Made by a program: the position numbers and the translations under genes | The notes under the pieces: generated by a model | What the model saw: only the letters and a program-made list of their open reading frames with translations | The model's database searches: none | What the model was told of the DNA's origin: nothing | Part shown: positions 1-9,771 of the stretch, one piece after another | Layout: each line of letters begins with the position of its first letter | How positions within the stretch are numbered: the first letter of the stretch is position 1 | Origin: Herbiconiux sp. SALV-R1 | Lineage (GTDB): Bacteria; Actinomycetota; Actinomycetes; Actinomycetales; Microbacteriaceae | Reading direction: 5' to 3' | Length of the DNA stretch: 64,000 nucleotides | Assembly: GCF_013113715.1 (NCBI RefSeq) | Contig: NZ_CP053344.1 | Location: forward strand, 1,550,001 to 1,614,000

Positions 1-101
1 GGAACACTCCGGGCGGCCGAGTCGCCTCGCTGCTCAGCTTCGTGAAGGCCAAGGTCACGGGCGAGCCCTACGAGGGCGAGAACGCGAAGGTCGATCTCTG
101 A
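1..101 (+). CDS. C-terminal end of an unidentified protein (partial)
   Basis: An open frame enters from the left edge and closes at a TGA at 99-101, giving about 32 residues ending in GENAKVDL. It is co-directional with the next gene, whose ribosome binding site GAGGAG begins directly after this stop, so the two are probably co-transcribed. The tail is hydrophilic and shows no motif I can assign to a family. Coding status rests on frame continuity and the tight spacing to the next gene. Confidence 0.6.
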   Translation, partial: NTPGGRVASLLSFVKAKVTGEPYEGENAKVDL

Positions 102-117
102 CGAGGAGACGAGCACG

Positions 118-615
118 ATGCAGCGACCCGCTCCCGAGCAGCGGCCGGCCTCGCGCCGGCGCGCCCTCCCCTCCCCGAGCGCCGGACTGATCGCGGCGGT
201 GGTGCTCGCCGCGATCGGGTATCTCCTGCCGTGGTTCAAGGGCGCGCGCGCCGAGTGGTGGTACTCGGGGTGGCGCTACCTCACGCAGAGCGACGGCGGG
301 TGGACGACGATCACCCTGGTGCTGCTCGCCGCGGCTCTGGTGGCCGCGGTGTGGGCGGGAGAGGGCGACCTGCCCGCCGTGCTCGCACTGACGACGCTGG
401 TCGCCGCCCTCGTCGTCGCCGTGCTGGTGGTGGCCGCGAGCATCGCGGCGATCGGGAGCATCGAGGGGTCGGACAGCGTCGCCGAGCTCGACTTCGGCAT
501 CGGCGTGCCCGTCATGGCGGTCGGGTTCGGGCTGGGGGTCGCCACCGGATGCCACGCGATCGCCTCGGCGGTCGCCGCCGACACCGAGGCGCGCATCCGG
601 GCCCGTCTCGGCTGA
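118..615 (+). CDS. small four-helix membrane protein, unknown function
   Basis: A 165-residue protein. An arginine-rich cytoplasmic start (about residues 1-18) is followed by four hydrophobic segments near residues 20-40, 61-80, 85-112 and 127-150. The ATG is chosen because GAGGAG lies 9 bases upstream (103-108). No catalytic motif is visible and I do not recognise the family. It sits between an unknown gene and a GT39-type glycosyltransferase, both on the same strand. A role in the cell envelope is only an inference from the neighbour. Confidence 0.75.
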   Translation: MQRPAPEQRPASRRRALPSPSAGLIAAVVLAAIGYLLPWFKGARAEWWYSGWRYLTQSDGGWTTITLVLLAAALVAAVWAGEGDLPAVLALTTLVAALVVAVLVVAASIAAIGSIEGSDSVAELDFGIGVPVMAVGFGLGVATGCHAIASAVAADTEARIRARLG

Positions 616-666
616 GCGCGTCGACCCGCGGCCCCGTCTCGGCGGAGCTGCCCCGCCTCGGGGAGG

Positions 667-672
667 TACCCT
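667..672 (+). promoter_or_regulatory. -10-like hexamer TACCCT before GT39 gene
   Basis: TACCCT ends 6 bases before the ATG at 679, and there is no Shine-Dalgarno sequence in between. This matches the leaderless arrangement seen at many genes of the window. No clear -35 element is visible. Confidence 0.45.
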
Positions 673-678
673 GATCGG

Positions 679-2097
679 ATGCCGCGCACGTCCCGCCTCA
701 CCGAGTGGGTGGCGTTCGCAGTCGTCATGGCGTGGGGGCTCTACCAGTGCTTCTGGAACCTCGCCGGGCCGAACGTCTCGGCCGACGAACCCATCTACGT
801 CGATGCCGGGTGGGACTATCTGCACGGCGACATCGCCGACAACCAGGAGCATCCGCCCTTCGCCAAGTACCTGATGGGTCTCGGTCAGCTGGCGTTCGGC
901 CAGGGCCTGCTCACCGGGCGGTCGATCGCGGCACTGGCGGCCTTCGCGACCGGTGTGGTGCTCTACTTCTGGCTGCGCCGCGAGATCGGATGGGTGGGCG
1001 CCCTCGCCGCCGCGGGCTTCTGGCTCCTCCTCCCCCACGGCGTCATCACGAACGTGCGGCTCGACCGCTTGGCGCTGCTCGAGCCGTTCATGGTGCTGTT
1101 CGCCGTCGTCGCGTTCGCGGCGGTGTGGCAGTGGTTCCGGGGGCGCCCGTGGTGGTGGCTCGTCGTCGCCGGCACCTCGATGGCGTTCTCGGTCACCTCG
1201 AAGGTGTCGAGCGCGGTGCTCATCCCCGTGCTGCTCGTGTTCGTCGCGCTGCGCCGACCCTGGCGGAGGGGCCTCGCCGGTCTCGCGCTGTTCTGCGGGG
1301 TCGGTGCCGTCGTGGGGCTCCTCGTCTACCTGCCGGTGGGGCTGTTCGACTCGGTGCGGTACATGCTCGACTTCCAGTCGCAGCACGACGCCACGGGGCA
1401 CCTCATCGCGGTGGCCGGGGTGGCCTACACCTTCCCGCCCTGGTGGTCGAACCTCTGGTTCTGGTTCGACGGCATGGGCGTCGTCCCGGTGCTGGTGGTG
1501 CTCGTCGGCACCGTCGCATCCGTGTTCTCCCGCCGTTGGGCACTGCTCGGGATGCTCGGGTCGGCGATCGCGCTGCTGCTGGTGTTCTATCTGCTGGTGT
1601 CGGATGTGGCGCTCGGGCACTACTACTACGCCTGGGTGTGGCTGTTCTGCGCCGCGGCCGGTGTGGGGGTCGCGGAGCTGCTGCGGCCGAAGACAAGCAG
1701 GGTGCTGCTCAGCGTCACGAGGATCGGCGCGGTGCTGCTGCTCGCGGTGGCGGTGGTGTGCGGGGTGTGGACGTCGGCGGTGATCGCGGGGCAGCGGGCG
1801 TCGGGCATGGCGCTGGTGCTGCCCGAGCTGGAGTCGCTCGGCATCGACGAGGGCGACATCTACGTGGCGGGCATGGCGCCGTGGGAGTTCGTCTACCCCA
1901 TCGAGGGGCGGTGGACGACCGAGCTCGACGACCCCGACATCGTGGCTTTCGCGCTCAAAGACCAGGTGAGGTTCCCGCTCGATGCGGCGCTCACGGCGGA
2001 GCTGGAGGAGCGGGCCGGCGAGCTCGATCGCTTCACGATCGACGATGTGACGCTGTACGTGGTTAAGGAGGCGGAGCGGCCGGTTCCGGCCGGGTGA
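679..2097 (+). CDS. GT39/ArnT-like membrane glycosyltransferase
   Basis: A 472-residue polytopic protein of the dolichyl-phosphate-mannose mannosyltransferase/ArnT (PMT_2) type. These enzymes use polyprenyl-phosphate sugars to glycosylate proteins or lipids on the outer face of the membrane. The first extracellular loop carries the expected acidic motif ADEPIY (about residue 36) and an EHPPFAKY motif (about 59), followed by roughly ten membrane helices and a C-terminal globular tail of about 80 residues. Acceptor and donor cannot be told from the sequence. It converges on the UvrA-like gene, and a GC-rich inverted repeat (2077-2092) overlaps its end. Confidence 0.8.
   Translation: MPRTSRLTEWVAFAVVMAWGLYQCFWNLAGPNVSADEPIYVDAGWDYLHGDIADNQEHPPFAKYLMGLGQLAFGQGLLTGRSIAALAAFATGVVLYFWLRREIGWVGALAAAGFWLLLPHGVITNVRLDRLALLEPFMVLFAVVAFAAVWQWFRGRPWWWLVVAGTSMAFSVTSKVSSAVLIPVLLVFVALRRPWRRGLAGLALFCGVGAVVGLLVYLPVGLFDSVRYMLDFQSQHDATGHLIAVAGVAYTFPPWWSNLWFWFDGMGVVPVLVVLVGTVASVFSRRWALLGMLGSAIALLLVFYLLVSDVALGHYYYAWVWLFCAAAGVGVAELLRPKTSRVLLSVTRIGAVLLLAVAVVCGVWTSAVIAGQRASGMALVLPELESLGIDEGDIYVAGMAPWEFVYPIEGRWTTELDDPDIVAFALKDQVRFPLDAALTAELEERAGELDRFTIDDVTLYVVKEAERPVPAG
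2077..2092. terminator. GC-rich hairpin at a convergent gene end
   Basis: CGGCCGG and CCGGCCG are separated by two T residues at the last codons of the GT39 gene, 33 bases from the end of the convergent UvrA-like gene. There is no U-tract. A bidirectional termination role is inferred from position only. Confidence 0.3.
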
Positions 2098-2124
2098 GGC
2101 TCGTCTCCGGTGCTCGGCGACCGG

Positions 2125-4521
2125 TCAGGCGCCGACGTACTGAGCCAGGTGCTCCCCGGTGAGGGTGGAGCGGGCTTCGACGAGCTCGGACGGTGTGCCC
2201 TCGAACACGATGCGGCCGCCGTCGTGGCCGGCGCCGGGGCCGACGTCGATGATCCAGTCGGCGTGGGCCATGACGGCCTGATGGTGCTCGATGACGATGA
2301 CGGAGCGGCCGGAGTCGACGAGCCGGTCGAGCAGACCGAGGAGCTGGTCGACGTCGGCGAGGTGGAGGCCGGTGGTGGGTTCGTCGAGCACGTAGATATC
2401 GCCGCTCTCGGCCATGTGGCTGGCGAGCTTGAGGCGCTGCCGCTCCCCGCCCGAGAGGGTGGTGAGGGGCTGGCCGAGGCTCACGTAGCCGAGCCCCACG
2501 TCGGAGAGTCGTTCGAGGATGGCGACCGCCGCGGGGGTGCGGGCCTCGCCCGACGCGAAGAACTCGAGTGCTTCGGCCACGGGCATGGCGAGCACCTCGC
2601 TGATGTCGCGGCCGCCGAGGTGGTAGTCGAGCACGAAGGAGTCGAACCGCTTGCCGCCGCAGTCTTCGCAGGTGGTGGACACGCCGGCCATCATGCCGAG
2701 GTCGGTGTAGATGACACCGGCGCCGTTGCAGCTCGGGCAGGCGCCCTCGGAGTTCGCGCTGAACAGCGCGGGCTTCACGCCGTTCGCCTTCGCGAACGCC
2801 TTGCGGATGGGCTCGAGCAGGCCCGTGTAGGTGGCCGGGTTGCTGCGCCGCGAGCCCTTGATGGCGCTCTGGTCGATCGACACGACTCCTGCGCCGGGCG
2901 GGATCGATCCGTGCACGAGCGAGCTCTTGCCCGAGCCCGCGACCCCGGTGATGACGGTGAGCACGCCGAGAGGGATGTCGACGTCGACGTCGTGGAGGTT
3001 GTTGGCGGAGGCGCCCCTGATCTCGAGCGACCCGCTCGGTCGTCGTACGTCGCTCTTCAGCGCGGCCCGGTAGTCGAGGTGGCGGCCGGTGAGGGTGTCG
3101 CTGGCGCGCAGCCCTTCGACGGTGCCCTCGTAGCAGATGGTGCCGCCCGCGGTGCCGGCGCCCGGACCGAGGTCGACGACGTGGTCGGCGATGGCGATGG
3201 CCTCGGGCTTGTGCTCCACGACGAGCACCGTGTTGCCCTTGTCGCGCAGCTGCAGGAGCAGCTTGTTCATGCGCTGGATGTCGTGCGGGTGGAGCCCGAC
3301 TGTGGGTTCGTCGAACACGTAGGTGACATCGGTGAGCGAGGAGCCCAGGTGCCTGATCATCTTGATGCGCTGTGCCTCACCCCCTGAGAGGGTGCCCGAG
3401 GGGCGGTCGAGCGAGAGGTAACCGAGACCGATCTCGACGAAGGAGTCGAGGGCGTGCTGCAACCCGTCGAGCAGCGGCGCCACGGAGGGCTCGTCGAGGC
3501 CGCGGAGCCACTCGGCGAGGTCGCTCAGCTGCATCGCGCAGACCTCGGCGATGTTCACACCGTCGATGCGCGACGAGCGGGCTTCGGGCCCGAGGCGGGT
3601 GCCTCCGCAGTCGGGGCAGGTGGTGAAGGTCACGGCCCGGTCGACGAAGGCGCGCACGTGGGTCTGCATCGCCTCCTTGTCTTTGGAGAGGAACGCCTTC
3701 TGCACCTTGGGCACGAGCCCCTCGTAGGTGAGGTTGATGCCCGCCGCCTTGATCTTCACGGGCTCCTTGTAGAGGAAGTCGTGCAGCTCGGTCTCGCTGT
3801 AGTCGCGGATGGCCTTGTCGGGGTCGAGGAAGCCCGACTCCGTAAACACGCGCACACCCCATCCGTCGGCCGTGTAGCCGGGGATGGTGAGCGCGCCCTG
3901 GTTGAGCGACTTCGAGTCGTCGTAGAGCTGAGCGAGGTCGATGTCGTTCACCGTGCCCATGCCCTCGCACCTCGGGCACATGCCCCCGGTGCGGGTGAAG
4001 CTCGTCTTCACCGCCTTCGCGGAATCGCCCTTCTGGATCGTGATGGCGCCGCTCGCCTTCACCGACGGCACGTTGAAGGAGTAGGCGTTGGGCGAACCGA
4101 TCTGCGGCTTGCCGAGCCGACTGAACAGGATGCGCAGCATCGCGTTCGCATCCGTGGCCGTGCCCACCGTCGAGCGGGCGTTCGCCCCCATGCGCTCCTG
4201 GTCGACGATGATGGCGGTGGTGAGCCCCTCGAGCACGTCGACGTCGGGCCTCGCCAGGGTCGGCATGAAGCCCTGCACGAACGCGCTGTAGGTCTCGTTG
4301 ATCATGCGCTGCGACTCGGCGGCGATGGTGCCGAACACCAGTGAGCTCTTGCCCGAGCCCGACACCCCGGTGAACACCGTGAGCCGGCGCTTCGGCAGCT
4401 CGACGTCGACCCCCTGCAGGTTGTTCTCGCGAGCACCCCGCACGCGGATGACGTCATGCCTGTCCCCTGCCGCGACGCCCTCCGCGACCGCCGTCTGCTC
4501 TCCCACCGCACCCACGCTCAT
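2125..4521 (-). CDS. UvrA-like ABC ATPase, short form (UvrA2/DrrC type)
   Basis: A 798-residue tandem ABC ATPase of the UvrA family. Walker A motifs are GVSGSGKS (about residue 52) and GVAGSGKS in the second half; signatures are LSGGEAQR and LSGGERQR; Walker B regions are FDEPTVGLH and LDEPTTGLH. Zinc-type CxxC pairs (CPRC, CPDC, CPSC, CEDC) interrupt both halves. It is about 150 residues shorter than housekeeping UvrA, consistent with loss of most of the UvrB-binding insertion. Related short proteins (DrrC, UvrA2) are linked to resistance to DNA-binding drugs. The start has GAGGAGG upstream. It is monocistronic as far as can be seen. Confidence 0.88.
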   Translation of the reverse strand: MSVGAVGEQTAVAEGVAAGDRHDVIRVRGARENNLQGVDVELPKRRLTVFTGVSGSGKSSLVFGTIAAESQRMINETYSAFVQGFMPTLARPDVDVLEGLTTAIIVDQERMGANARSTVGTATDANAMLRILFSRLGKPQIGSPNAYSFNVPSVKASGAITIQKGDSAKAVKTSFTRTGGMCPRCEGMGTVNDIDLAQLYDDSKSLNQGALTIPGYTADGWGVRVFTESGFLDPDKAIRDYSETELHDFLYKEPVKIKAAGINLTYEGLVPKVQKAFLSKDKEAMQTHVRAFVDRAVTFTTCPDCGGTRLGPEARSSRIDGVNIAEVCAMQLSDLAEWLRGLDEPSVAPLLDGLQHALDSFVEIGLGYLSLDRPSGTLSGGEAQRIKMIRHLGSSLTDVTYVFDEPTVGLHPHDIQRMNKLLLQLRDKGNTVLVVEHKPEAIAIADHVVDLGPGAGTAGGTICYEGTVEGLRASDTLTGRHLDYRAALKSDVRRPSGSLEIRGASANNLHDVDVDIPLGVLTVITGVAGSGKSSLVHGSIPPGAGVVSIDQSAIKGSRRSNPATYTGLLEPIRKAFAKANGVKPALFSANSEGACPSCNGAGVIYTDLGMMAGVSTTCEDCGGKRFDSFVLDYHLGGRDISEVLAMPVAEALEFFASGEARTPAAVAILERLSDVGLGYVSLGQPLTTLSGGERQRLKLASHMAESGDIYVLDEPTTGLHLADVDQLLGLLDRLVDSGRSVIVIEHHQAVMAHADWIIDVGPGAGHDGGRIVFEGTPSELVEARSTLTGEHLAQYVGA

Positions 4522-4603
4522 CCGGCCTCCTCACCTCGCGTTCAGAGTAACGCCCCCCACCGACCCTCGTTTCTCCGATCATGCTCGATCGCCGCCCTCC
4601 GGG

Positions 4604-5851
4604 TCACCCGTCTCGCAGGGCTGCTGCCGGTTCGACCCGGGTGGCGGAGAATGCAGGCCAGCCGCCCGCCACGAGCCCGAGCACGGCGCCGACCAGGGCG
4701 CCGAGCGCCGCCGTGCCGACGTCGAGCACCGGCGTCCAGCCCTGCAGCGCCGAGACGGCGACGACGCCTGCGACGCCGAGGGCTGCTCCTGACGCGCCGC
4801 CGATGCCTCCCACGAGCGCCGATTCCATCACGAACTGCAGGGCGACGTGCCGGGCGGTAGCACCGAGCGCCCGCCGGAGACCGATCTCACCGCGGCGTTC
4901 GGCGACACTCTGCATCGACACACCCGCGATGCCGACGCTCGCGGCCAGCAGGGTGATCACGGAGATGAGCAGGAAGACCGCGTCGAGGTCGCCGCTCACG
5001 GCCTCCCTGACCAGCGGCGGTGGTTGGTGCGCGCCCGCCGTGTACCGCTCGGGGGCGCCGGGGTCGAGAGCGGTCGGCAGCTGTCGGCTCACCTGGTCTG
5101 AGGCGCCCGGTGCGACGGCGAGCCGTAGCCGTTCGTCGCCGAGAGCGGGCCGGCAGCCGAAGTTCCGGAGGGCTGTGGTGCGGGGGATCATCACCGCGCC
5201 CAGGAGGGTCGAGTCGCCGTCGGCGTCGGTGAGGATGCCGAGCACGGTGTAGGCGTGGCCCGCGATGTCGATCGAGGGCGCGGTCTCGGCTCCGACGACG
5301 CCGAGTGCCGCCGCAGCCGTGGCGCCCAGCACGGCGACGCGATCGGCTCGAGCGTCGTGGCCCGCGTCGAAGAACCTCCCGTGGGCGACGCGGCCCTCGA
5401 AGGCCGTGACGAGATCGCCGCTCACGGCGAGCACGGGCGGGGAGGCCCGCACCGGCGCCTCGGGATCGACGATCGCCGCTGCACGCACGGGGGAACGCTC
5501 TGCGTCGACGGTGGCGAGGAGGGCGGCGGCGCGCACTCCGCTCAGTCGCAGCGCGCGGTCGACGGCGTCGTCGGGCAACTCGGCCGTGGCATGGCTCCCG
5601 CCGTCGGAGCCCTCCTGCTCCGTCGGCCGCACCTCGACCTGGGTGGCCGAGGCGGCTTGGAACGTCTCCGTGACGCGGCTCGCGGCGGTCTGACCGAGTC
5701 CCAGCGCCAGGACGAGGGTCGCCACCCCGATAGCCGTGCCGATCGCGCCGATGAGCAGCCGCGACCGTCGAGCCCCGGCGCCCTCGACGGCCTCTGCCGC
5801 GAGCTCGATGAGTGTGGGGCCCGCACGCCCCTCGCCCGCTGACCGCCTCAT
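4604..5851 (-). CDS. MacB/FtsX-type ABC transporter permease
   Basis: A 415-residue permease. One membrane helix near residues 35-58 is followed by a large extracytoplasmic MacB-PCD-like domain, then three helices in the last 130 residues. The cytoplasmic loop ERRGEIGLRRALGAT after the second helix is the classic FtsX/MacB signature. Its start overlaps the end of the ATPase gene by ATGA (5848-5851), so it is the last gene of a translationally coupled operon: (broken gene)-adaptor-ATPase-permease. Substrate unknown; family members export peptides, macrolides or lipids by mechanotransmission. Confidence 0.87.
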   Translation of the reverse strand: MRRSAGEGRAGPTLIELAAEAVEGAGARRSRLLIGAIGTAIGVATLVLALGLGQTAASRVTETFQAASATQVEVRPTEQEGSDGGSHATAELPDDAVDRALRLSGVRAAALLATVDAERSPVRAAAIVDPEAPVRASPPVLAVSGDLVTAFEGRVAHGRFFDAGHDARADRVAVLGATAAAALGVVGAETAPSIDIAGHAYTVLGILTDADGDSTLLGAVMIPRTTALRNFGCRPALGDERLRLAVAPGASDQVSRQLPTALDPGAPERYTAGAHQPPPLVREAVSGDLDAVFLLISVITLLAASVGIAGVSMQSVAERRGEIGLRRALGATARHVALQFVMESALVGGIGGASGAALGVAGVVAVSALQGWTPVLDVGTAALGALVGAVLGLVAGGWPAFSATRVEPAAALRDG

Positions 5852-6531
5852 CGCACGAGCTCCGGCAGCGTGAGCCGGCCCGAGTCGAGGGTCGCCTGAC
5901 GTCGGGCAGCCGCCGCGACGCGTGGGTCGTGGGTGATCGTGACGATCGTCAGTCCGTCGGCGTGCAGCTCGGAGAACAGCTCCAAGACGGAGTCAGCGTT
6001 GCGCCGATCGAGGTTGCCCGTGGGCTCGTCGGCGAGCAGCAGGGAGGGGCGCGTGCAGACCGCCCGCGCCACGGCAGCCCGCTGCCGCTCGCCGCCCGAG
6101 AGGCGCGACGGGAGGAAGTCGGCCCTGTGGGCGAGGCCGACGCGGTGGAGCGCCTCGTCGACCCGCCGCCGACGGACGCCGCGGGCGAGGCCGCCGTAGA
6201 GGAAGGCCAGGGCGACGTTCTGGGCCACGGTGCGATCGGCGAGCAGATGGAACGACTGGAACACGAAACCGATCGACGTCGCTCTGAGCCGTGCACGCTC
6301 GCGCTCGTCGGCGGTTCCGACATCGACACCGTCGAGGAGGTGCGAGCCGGTGGTGGGCCGGTCGAGGAGGCCGAGGATGCCCAGCAGGGTCGACTTGCCC
6401 GCCCCCGACCCTCCCGTGATCGCGAGGTGCTCGCCCCGCTGCAGCGTGAGGTCGACTCCCGTGAGGGCCGCCACCGGGGCCGGCCCGTCGTAGTGCCGGC
6501 CCACCCTGCGCAGCTCGAGGAGCACGCTCAT
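5848..6531 (-). CDS. ABC transporter ATP-binding protein, MacB/LolD type
   Basis: A 227-residue ATPase of the MacB/LolD class, with Walker A GGSGAGKST (about residue 40), signature [14 protein letters not shown] and Walker B LLLADEPTGNLD, the GNLD ending being typical of this class. It drives the permease encoded next. It overlaps the adaptor gene by ATGA (6528-6531) and the permease gene by ATGA (5848-5851), which indicates translational coupling and fixed stoichiometry. Confidence 0.92.
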   Translation of the reverse strand: MSVLLELRRVGRHYDGPAPVAALTGVDLTLQRGEHLAITGGSGAGKSTLLGILGLLDRPTTGSHLLDGVDVGTADERERARLRATSIGFVFQSFHLLADRTVAQNVALAFLYGGLARGVRRRRVDEALHRVGLAHRADFLPSRLSGGERQRAAVARAVCTRPSLLLADEPTGNLDRRNADSVLELFSELHADGLTIVTITHDPRVAAAARRQATLDSGRLTLPELVR

Positions 6532-8072
6532 CGACCGACCACCACCCTCGCGCCGGCCGTCACCGCGGGATCGTCGCTCCGGATCTCCACGAATCCGCCC
6601 GCCGACAGCCCCGTCGTCACGGTCACGAGACGAGTGCCCTCGTCGTCGGCGAGTTCGAGGCGGCTCTCGCCGCCCGCTCCCGAGGTGAGCGCGGCGATCG
6701 GGGCGGCGAGAACGCTCCCCTGCGTGCTCTGCACCGGGACCGTCACCCGCACGTTGCGGTCGCGGACGGCGTTCAGCGTGGCGTCGTCGAGGGCGTCGGG
6801 CACGAGCACGACGCGGTATCGCCTCCCCGCGGTCGATGCCGACCCGTCTCCCGAGGGCGCGCCGTCGGAGGCCCTGTCGTCGCCCGTGTCTTCGGCGACG
6901 GAGCGCACCTGAGCGCCGTGCTCGCTGCCGTCGGGCGCGGTGAACGTCGCCCGGGCGCCCGACGTGACGAGCGGGGCGTCGCTCTCCCCCACCGTTCCCG
7001 CGAGCACGAGTTCGGCCCCCGAGACGGTCATCACCTCACCCGAGACCGCCTTGCCGCGGCTGACGGAGACGGAGTCGACACGCCGGGGCAGCGAGGTGAG
7101 GAAGGCCACCTCCGAGGGGGGAAGCGGTGTGAGGGCCCGCTGCTCCGATCGAGTCGCCTCGACGGTGGCGTCGTCGAGCTGCCGGGTGGCCGCATCGACC
7201 GCCGCCTGCTGGACGGCGGTGTCAGGCGCTGCGGCCCCTTCGTTCCGTCGCGCGGTCGCCAGGGCGAGCGCATCGGAGAGTCGTGCGAGTTCGCTCTCGG
7301 CGGCGCCGCTCGCCGTGGCGAGATCGAGTTCCCGTTGCGCCTCGCGCACGGCGTTGTCGAGTTCGAGCAGTGCTGAGCCTCCCGGGGCGGCTCCTGCCGT
7401 GTGCAGCGCGGCGACCGCGTCGTCGAGCGCCGCCTGCGCGGCCCGCTGCGCCGTGCGCGCGGCGCGGGCCTCGCGCTCCGCGTCGGGGTCGCCCGGTGCC
7501 GTGTAACCCGCTCGCCGGTACAGCTCCTGCACGGCGCTCGCCGTCGCCGCGTCGTAGACGTCGTCGGCCCCTCCCGCATCGATGCCGAGTGAGCTCAGCG
7601 CGGCCTTCAGCTGCGCGACATCGGGCCCGGACATGCCGGCTCGCAGGGTGCGGTAGGCGGGGAGTTCGCCGGGAAGCGCGATGAGGGGGCGCCCGGCGAT
7701 CTCGAGCGCCACCGTTCCGGCATCGAGTTGCGCCCCCACCTCCGGCACCCTGCCGGTCGCCACGGCGGCACCGGCGAGCCCACTCAGATCGGGCTCGATG
7801 CCGACCGCGTCGGCGTGGGTGACGTCGGCCCTCGTCGTGACGGTGCTCTGCACGACTCGCTGCTCGAGCGGGGCGGTGATGGGGCCCGGGGGCGGCGCTG
7901 CGTTCTGGGTCGCTCGGTCGGCCGGCGACACGACGAATCTCCCGAATGCCAGACCTGTCCCGAGCGCCGCGACGGCCACCAGAGCCACGACGGCGACGAA
8001 GCGCTGCCCACGACTCCACGGCAGTCGCCTCCGCGCGGGCGATCCGGGCTCTGCGGGGTCGTGGTCGCTCAC
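6528..8072 (-). CDS. HlyD-like adaptor with peptidoglycan-binding domain
   Basis: A 514-residue protein. A membrane anchor lies near residues 24-46. A PG_binding_1-like segment follows at about 145-200, with the pattern SGPDVAQLKAALSSLGI. Then comes an Ala-rich coiled coil at about 200-310 and beta-barrel/HlyD-like domains to the end. This is the usual actinobacterial partner of MacB-type exporters and probably ties the pump to the cell wall. Translation starts at GTG 8072, overlapping the stop of the broken upstream gene (GTGA), so its expression would normally be coupled to that gene. Confidence 0.85.
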   Translation of the reverse strand: MSDHDPAEPGSPARRRLPWSRGQRFVAVVALVAVAALGTGLAFGRFVVSPADRATQNAAPPPGPITAPLEQRVVQSTVTTRADVTHADAVGIEPDLSGLAGAAVATGRVPEVGAQLDAGTVALEIAGRPLIALPGELPAYRTLRAGMSGPDVAQLKAALSSLGIDAGGADDVYDAATASAVQELYRRAGYTAPGDPDAEREARAARTAQRAAQAALDDAVAALHTAGAAPGGSALLELDNAVREAQRELDLATASGAAESELARLSDALALATARRNEGAAAPDTAVQQAAVDAATRQLDDATVEATRSEQRALTPLPPSEVAFLTSLPRRVDSVSVSRGKAVSGEVMTVSGAELVLAGTVGESDAPLVTSGARATFTAPDGSEHGAQVRSVAEDTGDDRASDGAPSGDGSASTAGRRYRVVLVPDALDDATLNAVRDRNVRVTVPVQSTQGSVLAAPIAALTSGAGGESRLELADDEGTRLVTVTTGLSAGGFVEIRSDDPAVTAGARVVVGR

Positions 8073-8976
8073 TTCGCGCCGTACCTCGCCACCAGGGCGT
8101 CGAGCGTCTCACGATGCCGCTCGACGAAGTCCGCCTCGAGCCCATCGCGCGCGGTGCGCAGAGCCTCGATCGACCCCGACGACTCCCCGCAGCTGCGGTC
8201 GGTCGTGGCCGTGGCGATCTCGCGGGTCTGGAGCTCGCGCAGCGCCGTCGGGTCGGGCGGCGTCTGAGGACTCACGAGCGTCTCTCCAGTGCCCCCCGCC
8301 GGTGCGGATTCGGGGCGGTCTGCCGCGCCGGGATCGGTGAGGTCGAGGTAGTCGGTGGTGATCTCCTCCTGCGCCGCGGAGCTCGATGCAAGTCCGGGGT
8401 AGCCGGCGGCGGCCATGCAGTCGGCCCACTCGGTCAGGGTGGCCGTGACGGCGGGGTCGGCGTTCGCCTGGGCGTCGAGCGAGTTCAGCTCGTCCTCCAG
8501 GGCTTTGTAGTCGGGGTCGTCCCAGTAGGCGCGCCCCTCCTCGGCGTCGTGCTGGGCCGCGCCGAAGCATCCCGCGGTGGTCCAGTCGTAGGCGCTGCCC
8601 GGGTCGGTCGATCCCGCTCCCCAGAGCGCCTGCTCGTAGGCCGCTCTGCTGGTCTCGCTGAGGGAGTCGACGTAGGCGGCGTTGGGGTCGGTGCTCTACT
8701 CGGTGCCCATCGCCTCCCCGTTCATGCCGAACGGGTCGGTCGAGATGCCGTAGCCGTAGCGCTCGGCGAACTCGGCGCTCCCCCACTCCACGTCGAGCGA
8801 CGACTCGGAGTACATCGTGACGCTCGCGGTGTCGGGCACGTACTCGAAGCCCTGTTCCTTCATGTACGCGGCCACAGCATCCTGAACCGCCCGCTCGCGT
8901 TCGTCCATCGCCGCCTGGTCGTCACCTCCCCCCAGCAGGGAGAAGTAGCGCTCGAGCGACGATGCGCTGCGGGCAT
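8069..8976 (-). pseudogene. decayed lipoprotein-like gene of the efflux operon
   Basis: One frame spans this region but is broken. A TAG at 8696-8698 interrupts it, and the same frame continues cleanly for 209 more codons to the TGA at 8069, where it overlaps the adaptor gene. The only start with a good ribosome binding site (GAAAGGA before ATG 8976) is in a different frame from the downstream coding sequence, and no hydrophobic signal peptide is left in either frame. Intact relatives are secreted proteins with pairs of cysteines (here CFGAA, WADCM, RSCGE remain). I read it as the fourth member of the MacB-type operon, lost by a 5' indel or deletion plus a nonsense change. Confidence 0.75.
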
Positions 8977-9165
8977 GATGATCCTTTCGATCAGACCCCC
9001 GATGATGACGAATGCTCAGCAAGAAGAGTAGGCGTCACGTCCGACATTCGGCAGCTCTCGGCGCGTCGTCTCGGCTGTCTCACATGAGATCGAGAGCTTG
9101 CCGCTAGATTCGGAGCCGAGAGACGGTGCCGGCCGCAAGAAGCCGGCCTGCAGGAGGGGGAAGCG

Positions 9166-9771
9166 ATGACCACGACGATGAACACCGACCCGGTGGGCGG
9201 TTTCTGGCTGTTCCAGGGCGACATCAGTGCGACGGCGCTGCGCTGGCTGAAGGGCGGGTTGTGGATCAGGGCGATCCTGTCGATCGTCCTCGGCATCGTG
9301 GTGCTGGTGCTGTCGTTCAACAACCCCGACGCGATCGTCTACACCATCGCCTTCCTGTTCGCGCTCTACTTCTGGATCGTCGGCCTCGTGCGCATCGTGC
9401 AGGGCATCGTCAACAAGTCCGTGTCGGGAGGCATCAGGGCGCTGCAGATCATCCTCGGCGTGCTGCTCATCGTCGCGGGCGTCGTGGCCATCCGGAACCC
9501 CGTGGTGTCCCTCGTCGCCCTCGCGCTCGTCATCGGGTTCTCCTGGATCATCGAGGGCGTCATGGCCGTGATCGAGACCGCGAAAGACTCTTCGCAGTGG
9601 TTCGGCACGATCCTCGGCGTCGTCTCGGTGGTCGCCGGCATCGTCGTGATCTTCCTGCCGCTCGAGTCGATCGGCATCCTGGTGCTGTTCACGGGCATCC
9701 TGCTCATCGTCACCGGCATCATGTCGGCGATCACCGCGGTCACCCTCGGCAAGGCGCCGAAGCGGGCCTAG
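9166..9771 (+). CDS. HdeD/DUF308 family membrane protein
   Basis: A 201-residue protein with about six hydrophobic helices in three similar hairpin pairs, the layout of HdeD/DUF308 proteins. Repeated phrases such as GIVVLVLSF, GVLLIVAGVVAI and GILLIVTGI mark the internal repeats. The ATG follows a strong GGAGGGGG ribosome binding site. A TAGATT hexamer at 9105-9110 could be its -10 element. In Escherichia coli HdeD is tied to acid resistance; the role in actinobacteria is unknown. Confidence 0.8.
   Translation: MTTTMNTDPVGGFWLFQGDISATALRWLKGGLWIRAILSIVLGIVVLVLSFNNPDAIVYTIAFLFALYFWIVGLVRIVQGIVNKSVSGGIRALQIILGVLLIVAGVVAIRNPVVSLVALALVIGFSWIIEGVMAVIETAKDSSQWFGTILGVVSVVAGIVVIFLPLESIGILVLFTGILLIVTGIMSAITAVTLGKAPKRA

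Noticed and set aside
55-1620. Long open frame antisense to the GT39 gene region (over 500 codons)
   Set aside because: It is His/Arg/Glu-rich low-complexity sequence with no domain, has no ribosome binding site and mirrors a clear membrane protein. Such frames are common opposite GC-rich genes.
2125-4521. Housekeeping excinuclease subunit UvrA
   Set aside because: It is too short and lacks most of the UvrB-binding insertion, and no uvrB or uvrC is nearby.
8696-8698. TAG read as pyrrolysine or by suppression
   Set aside because: No pyl genes are seen and the same gene has lost its signal peptide and in-frame start, so decay is the simpler reading.
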